Source: Takakia lepidozioides (Eukaryota > Streptophyta > Takakiopsida > Takakiales > Takakiaceae). From it: a stretch of 64,000 bases of DNA. A program made the position numbers and the translations under genes. Where the stretch lies: contig CM060732.1 of NCBI GenBank assembly GCA_030704615.1, forward strand, positions 2,108,001 through 2,172,000, in the 5' to 3' direction. A model generated the notes under the pieces. It did no database searches and was not told where the DNA came from. It saw nothing but the letters and a program-made list of their open reading frames with translations. Position 1 is the stretch's first letter; each line of letters opens with the position of its first letter. This document shows, piece by piece, positions 60,040 through 64,000 of the stretch.

Positions 60040-60459
60040 TGAGCTGGAGGACTGGACGAAGATAACCAACCAGCAAAGGAGGGAAACTCATCTGGTGTAC
60101 CTGAATGCCATTGGGACTGATGACATAAGGGCAGGGGAGAGTATGCATAGCCTGGAAGAACAACAAAAGGCATATGAAGCAAACTCAGACTCTCGCCTGA
60201 GCTTACACCAGAACAAAAGCAACAATTGATAGAGGTTTGCCACAAGAACCAGTACAGTTTTGCCCTCAACAAATCAGATCTGGGGCATTGTGCTGATGTT
60301 GAGCATGAGATCAATACCCAAGGGTTTCCTGCCACCAGAACACCCGCAAACAGGCTGTTAGAATTTGAGGAGAACCTTGTACAAGAACAAATTGAAGCAC
60401 TTATTCAACAAGGGAAGATGCGAATCAGCAGGTCAGAGTATGCATGCCCTATTGCACTA
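60040..60459 (+). pseudogene. Ty3-type pol fragment, linker and reverse transcriptase start
   Basis: An open charged stretch (60040..60230) is followed, one frame away, by LTPEQKQQLIEVCHKNQYSF, then VEHEINTQGFPATRTPANR and QEQIEALIQQGKMRISRSEY. This is the standard entry into Ty3 reverse transcriptase. It is cut at 60459 by the end of MULE copy C and starts at the LTR edge, so it is the remains of a host element that received later insertions. Confidence 0.75.
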
Positions 60460-61664
60460 CAGCGTAGCTACGGCGTGAGCCCAGCCCCGTGAGCCTGGGA
60501 GCTGAGCTCATGTTGTAGCTGTAAAGCGTGAGCGACACCAATGTGCTAGAGAAGCAGGCCCTATAGGCAAGGATTGCATGAAGAGAGCCTATTACCGTGG
60601 ACAAACGAGGACAAAACAAAGGGGCCACCATGCACCATGTCTGCAATGTCTGCACAAAAAGAGGAATATGAACATAATGCAAATTTGAGCTCAGAAATGA
60701 TCGTCACACTTTATTTCAATTCAGAGAAAGACGCCTACAATGTGCAATTGCCCTGGTTCCGCGATAAGCTGGAAACCAGCATGGGAAGTGGGCATGGCTC
60801 GTTTCTGTTCACAAAGAATGTGGCGGAGCCCTACGGCAGGTGTCCCGTTGTAGAAGAGTGATGACTTCTCCATAGCCTAGTGTGGCTTGGTGAATGAATT
60901 GGTCTCTCTTACCATCGCAACACATAATTATAAAGTATATGTAATATTGATGCTTGCAGGGGACCCACTTCCCTCTCATGCCGAGAGCGCCCTCACGTAT
61001 CACTACAAAATCCGGACAAGTGCACGCAGGGAAATTCCCCACGGTAACCTGATATTCTTTTCCATGAAGGACTGAGCCAGCAGACAACACTGTGTAAATC
61101 CGTCCATACCCCCGGACCGGGACTTTGGTGATACGAGTCACCCGAGCCTGCAAAATTCTAGCTGATTCCATCTTGCAGTCGTGATCTGCACCCGAAGCGA
61201 CACGGCGCACTGTTTTTCCATCTCTTTTTGTTGGGTGCGAGTCGGCAACGGGTGGAGGCATTGCCGGAGCATGTGGCACATCTGTGCCCCGAGTGCATGA
61301 GGGCACCACCAGGGACCGTGCAAGACGGAACCCTCCCTCCTCCAGCATGCTTATCTCGGTTGATGACAGCGACGTCCCAAGTTTCACAGGCCAAATTGCG
61401 GGCGGAGGGGGCTTCATTATCACCGAAGGACAAACTGTTCCCTTCACGCATCGTGCCATATCGTCTGGGCAAAACCAGAACTTGTGGTCCTTTGACTCCC
61501 CACTATGATAAGGTCGGAACAACCCTGTGAATGTTGGAGCTGGAGTCCCCCTGGAGCCTTTGCATATTTTTTATTTGCATTTCTTGAAAGAGGGGGGTCC
61601 GAATCGCCATGCAAGCCACTCTAGATCCTGGTGGGGTGCGTTCTATATGCCACTCACTGTCAAT
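60460..61664. mobile_element. Two-gene MULE-like transposon, copy C (terminus and transposase 3' end only)
   Basis: The terminus CAGCGTAGCTACGGCGTG at 60460 is shared with copy B. The homology continues through the SWIM exon to about 61664 and then stops. The nine bases outside the end are ATTGCACTA. The other end is not present. Confidence 0.75.
60809..61522 (-). pseudogene. MULE transposase C-terminal part with intact SWIM finger (copy C)
   Basis: A 237-codon open frame on the minus strand. It begins in a Cys/His-containing block (FWFCPDDMARC), passes a Pro-rich linker, and ends with the SWIM finger CTCPDF...PCKH and the C-terminal LLQRDTCRRAPP. It is the least damaged copy of this part in the window and has the CAG that copy B has turned into TAG. 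The DDE core is absent. Confidence 0.7.
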
Positions 61665-63688
61665 GTCGCGCACCTCACTTCGGTAAGCTCCCCTTCAAGT
61701 CATAGTTACTCGCTTGAAGCGCGCGCCTAACTCCCTACTCGGAGCTTCGGCTGCTCACCGGGGCATAACGGTCCCCCTTTACTCCTCCACTAGACCCTCT
61801 CCCAATTTGGGCCTAGTGGAAATTCCCTTTGGTCGATGGCAGTCCGGAATAGTTCCCCACACCTTGGTCGCTTTCCGGCTCGCACGCTTACTCACTAGTT
61901 TTTGGACACCAACGGGCTTGCACCGTTCTCGGGGTTACTACTCCCTATATATACTTCTGTGACTGTCCGCGGGGGTTTCACAAACAACACCACCATTTTA
62001 TGGCGAACCACCACGAAAACCCTCGATTCCCGGTGATGAATCGCGGTGAGTCATGGCCCACCTACCACGGTCCCCTTGGACCCTGATGAGTCCCAAGACT
62101 CCCCATGACTCCCACCACAAGGTCTCCGCCCCCATGGTGAGTCCTATGCCACCCCCACTAAGTCCCACTAAGCTACCACCACCCCTTGTGGAGCCACCCC
62201 CACCGCAACCCGGTGTGCAGGGCTCCACCTAGTGAGTGCCTCCGCCTCCTCGAGTGCTTTGGGCACTCGAGGTTGCTTCAGCCGTACCTATTGCTGCCAC
62301 CGCCCCCACCACAGGGACAGCCCCTCTGCGACCCGACCCCCTGCCCTCAAGGCAAAGGGCCGCGATACACACCCCTACCAACAGGGAGTCGATGTCCTCA
62401 TCGACTTGACCATTTTGTAGAAACGAACATCCAAGTTGTGGCGTCCCACATCAAGGAGTTTGTTTCCGCACCATGGCGTCCCATGGCTAAGAACCAAACC
62501 CTCACTTGACTCTTCTCTCCACTAGCTAGTTCGGCCGACTTCCTCCAAGTCCCGGCCAAGGGTGGAGCCTCTCAAGCTCCTCCCAGTGCACTCTTCTAGA
62601 CCCACTTCAGGGCCAAGGATCGATGCTAACTGTCTTTCTTAACTATCGTCCCAAGTAGGTGGTCGCATTCCTTTGATCCTCCTCTTCATCTTCTTCTGCC
62701 TTTGTATTTGGTATCGTGCACCGCTCGCATATGATACTGCAGAGCTGCTTACTTCATACTTCAGGTGCTATCCTGCTTTGCTTCAATGCTAACAAGTCGA
62801 TCTTACATGTATATGCAGACAATCTGGTGGACGGACTGCCCTCTACTACCTGTGATCAACCTCTACTTCTAATCTTCCCGGCATCTTAGTGGAATCGCTC
62901 AAGCTTCATTCTACGTGGATACAACTTGCATGCTGGATCCTATGCTCAATGATCCTTATCACCCCTTATGATGCTAGCTAAACATGACCATTCCCTCAAC
63001 GTTAGTTGCTACATTCCTACTTCAAATCTCACATGATTCACATGCCCCATACTTTATCACAGTGAACGCAATCTTTACTTCAGAGCCAAAAACTAGAACA
63101 AAAAGAGAGAGATCACCATCCAGTCTCCACTACTCTTATACTTGGGCTGATCCCTAACTCCACCTTATCCCGCTGTCTCCTTCACGTGATTATTTAATAG
63201 CAAGTCAACAATATTTAAGATCCTACAGCTTTTGGACATCAAGTATGGCGGCCACCGGGTCTTATCCCCCTTTGTGCCACAGGCCCATCTACTTCTAAAG
63301 ATATTCGATTCCCACGTGTTTTGTTTCTCAACCACTCTTTTAGCTGCATGCCACTTGCTAATATTTAATATGGCCACCTGTTCCTAAATTACTGCTGCAT
63401 CTCCTTTATATCCGCGATTTCATCCCATCAATGATAACTTGATCTCACATTTCATCCCTCTGCCAACCCGTCGTTTATCTGGTACTCAATCCATGTTTGA
63501 ATGAAAAATTTGTGATTTCATCCGCTTCTCCTTAACGAAAAATCGCGACTTCATTGCATCCTTGAGCCCCACAAACCCTACGTGCTTTGTCTGTTTCTTG
63601 CATGCCTTCCGTGTTTTGCTCATCACCTCCCTTCGACCTACAGGTGTAAGTCCTCCGATTTTAAGCTGTCTGGCCCTCCGGACAACGC
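61665..63688. other. Unassigned, probably 3' region of the Ty3 element on its right
   Basis: No gene is supported. 61665..62520 is Pro-codon-rich with a TATATATA box near 61950. 62640..63680 contains ordinary-looking non-coding sequence. It lies downstream of the integrase end at 63689 (minus), so part of it may be that element's 3' untranslated region and LTR; no repeated partner is available to define the LTR. Confidence 0.35.
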
Positions 63689-63999
63689 TCACTCCACCTG
63701 CAGCAACTTTAAATCACGTCGTGATCTGCTCCATTGTTTCCCTCCACCGTCCTGCAATACACAAACTCGATCTGCCTCACTCCTTGTTCCTTCTTGGTGT
63801 TTGTCAACATAGACTTGAAATTTGTATGGTCCCTCCCAAGACGATTCCAAATTTCGCTTCTTCCCTGGTCGGATCATCATCACGAGCTCACCAGGCTGCA
63901 ATTCTGTAAGTCCCTTCCCATGCTTGTATGCTTTCTGTTGTGCTCCCTGTGCAACAGTCACACTGTCCCTTAATGCACCTTCTAGCTCATGTATTATTT
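63689..63999 (-). CDS. Ty3-type integrase C-terminal domain, partial
   Basis: An open frame enters from the right window edge and ends at the stop at 63689..63691. LQPGELVMM and SSWEGPYKFQ form the GPY/F module; VCVLQDGGGKQWSRSRRDLK resembles the strand-rich end of Ty3 polyproteins. It differs clearly from the integrase at 31323..32504, so it is another family. Confidence 0.7.
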   Translation of the reverse strand, partial: IIHELEGALRDSVTVAQGAQQKAYKHGKGLTELQPGELVMMIRPGKKRNLESSWEGPYKFQVYVDKHQEGTRSEADRVCVLQDGGGKQWSRSRRDLKLLQVE

Positions 64000-64000
64000 G

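Noticed and set aside
62186-62509. Proline-rich 107-codon ORF
   Set aside because: Composition is driven by C-rich sequence; neighbouring frames are equally open and no domain is visible.

Overview
This is a eukaryotic nuclear sequence, most likely from the green-plant (streptophyte) lineage, with a large repeat-rich genome. Evidence for this: GT-AG introns, a tRNA-derived SINE, hAT, MULE-like and Crypton-like DNA transposons, Ty3-type LTR retrotransposons, and a captured piece of a plant-like ETF-ubiquinone oxidoreductase gene with its intron. I cannot name the species. There are no rRNA or tRNA genes and no CRISPR. Almost all the DNA is nested mobile elements; only one gene looks like an ordinary host gene (9276..11294, minus, four exons that join in frame, 438 aa, function not recognised).

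Layout. 1-4827: the end of a large two-gene DNA transposon (copy A). 4949-6826: decayed Crypton-like tyrosine recombinase. 6830-9275: mostly unassigned. 9276-11294: host gene. 11639-11869: SINE with 12-bp target duplications. 13500-14198: Ty3 pieces. 14199-26950: a second, full-length copy (B) of the two-gene transposon, bounded by a perfect 9-bp target duplication (TCCTCAAGG) and sitting in Ty3 sequence. 26951-29095: Ty3 RNase H region (minus). 29100-31320: MULE fragment (copy D). 31323-37769: Ty3 integrase, extra coiled-coil ORF and 3' LTR. 38977-48352: a palindromic satellite split by a 7.76-kb hAT element (39557-47316, 8-bp duplication GTATGAAG). 48458-52341: a second MULE lineage. 53848-60038: two rearranged copies of the coiled-coil-ORF retroelement, head to head. 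60040-60459: Ty3 reverse transcriptase start. 60460-61664: MULE copy C. 61665-64000: unassigned sequence, then a Ty3 integrase C-terminus.

The most interesting system is the two-gene transposon (A and B). One gene encodes a MULE-type DDE transposase with a Cys/His-rich N-terminus and a C-terminal SWIM zinc finger. The other is transcribed away from it from a shared intergenic region. It encodes an acidic N-terminus, a block resembling ParB-type nucleotide-binding domains, and a C-terminus with the SAM-binding signatures of beta-class DNA N6-adenine/N4-cytosine methyltransferases. The first intron of the methyltransferase-like gene holds a satellite of about 116-bp units, each with a near-perfect palindrome of roughly 34 bp. 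The same divergent order and the same intron satellite occur in both copies.

The second notable system is the hAT element, whose termini and target duplication can be read directly. It carries, besides a broken hAT transposase, a TauD-like 2-oxoglutarate dioxygenase gene fragment of bacterial type and two exons of an ETF-QO gene, so it behaves as a gene-capturing (Pack-type) hAT. Most element genes here carry stops or frameshifts and are called pseudogenes.
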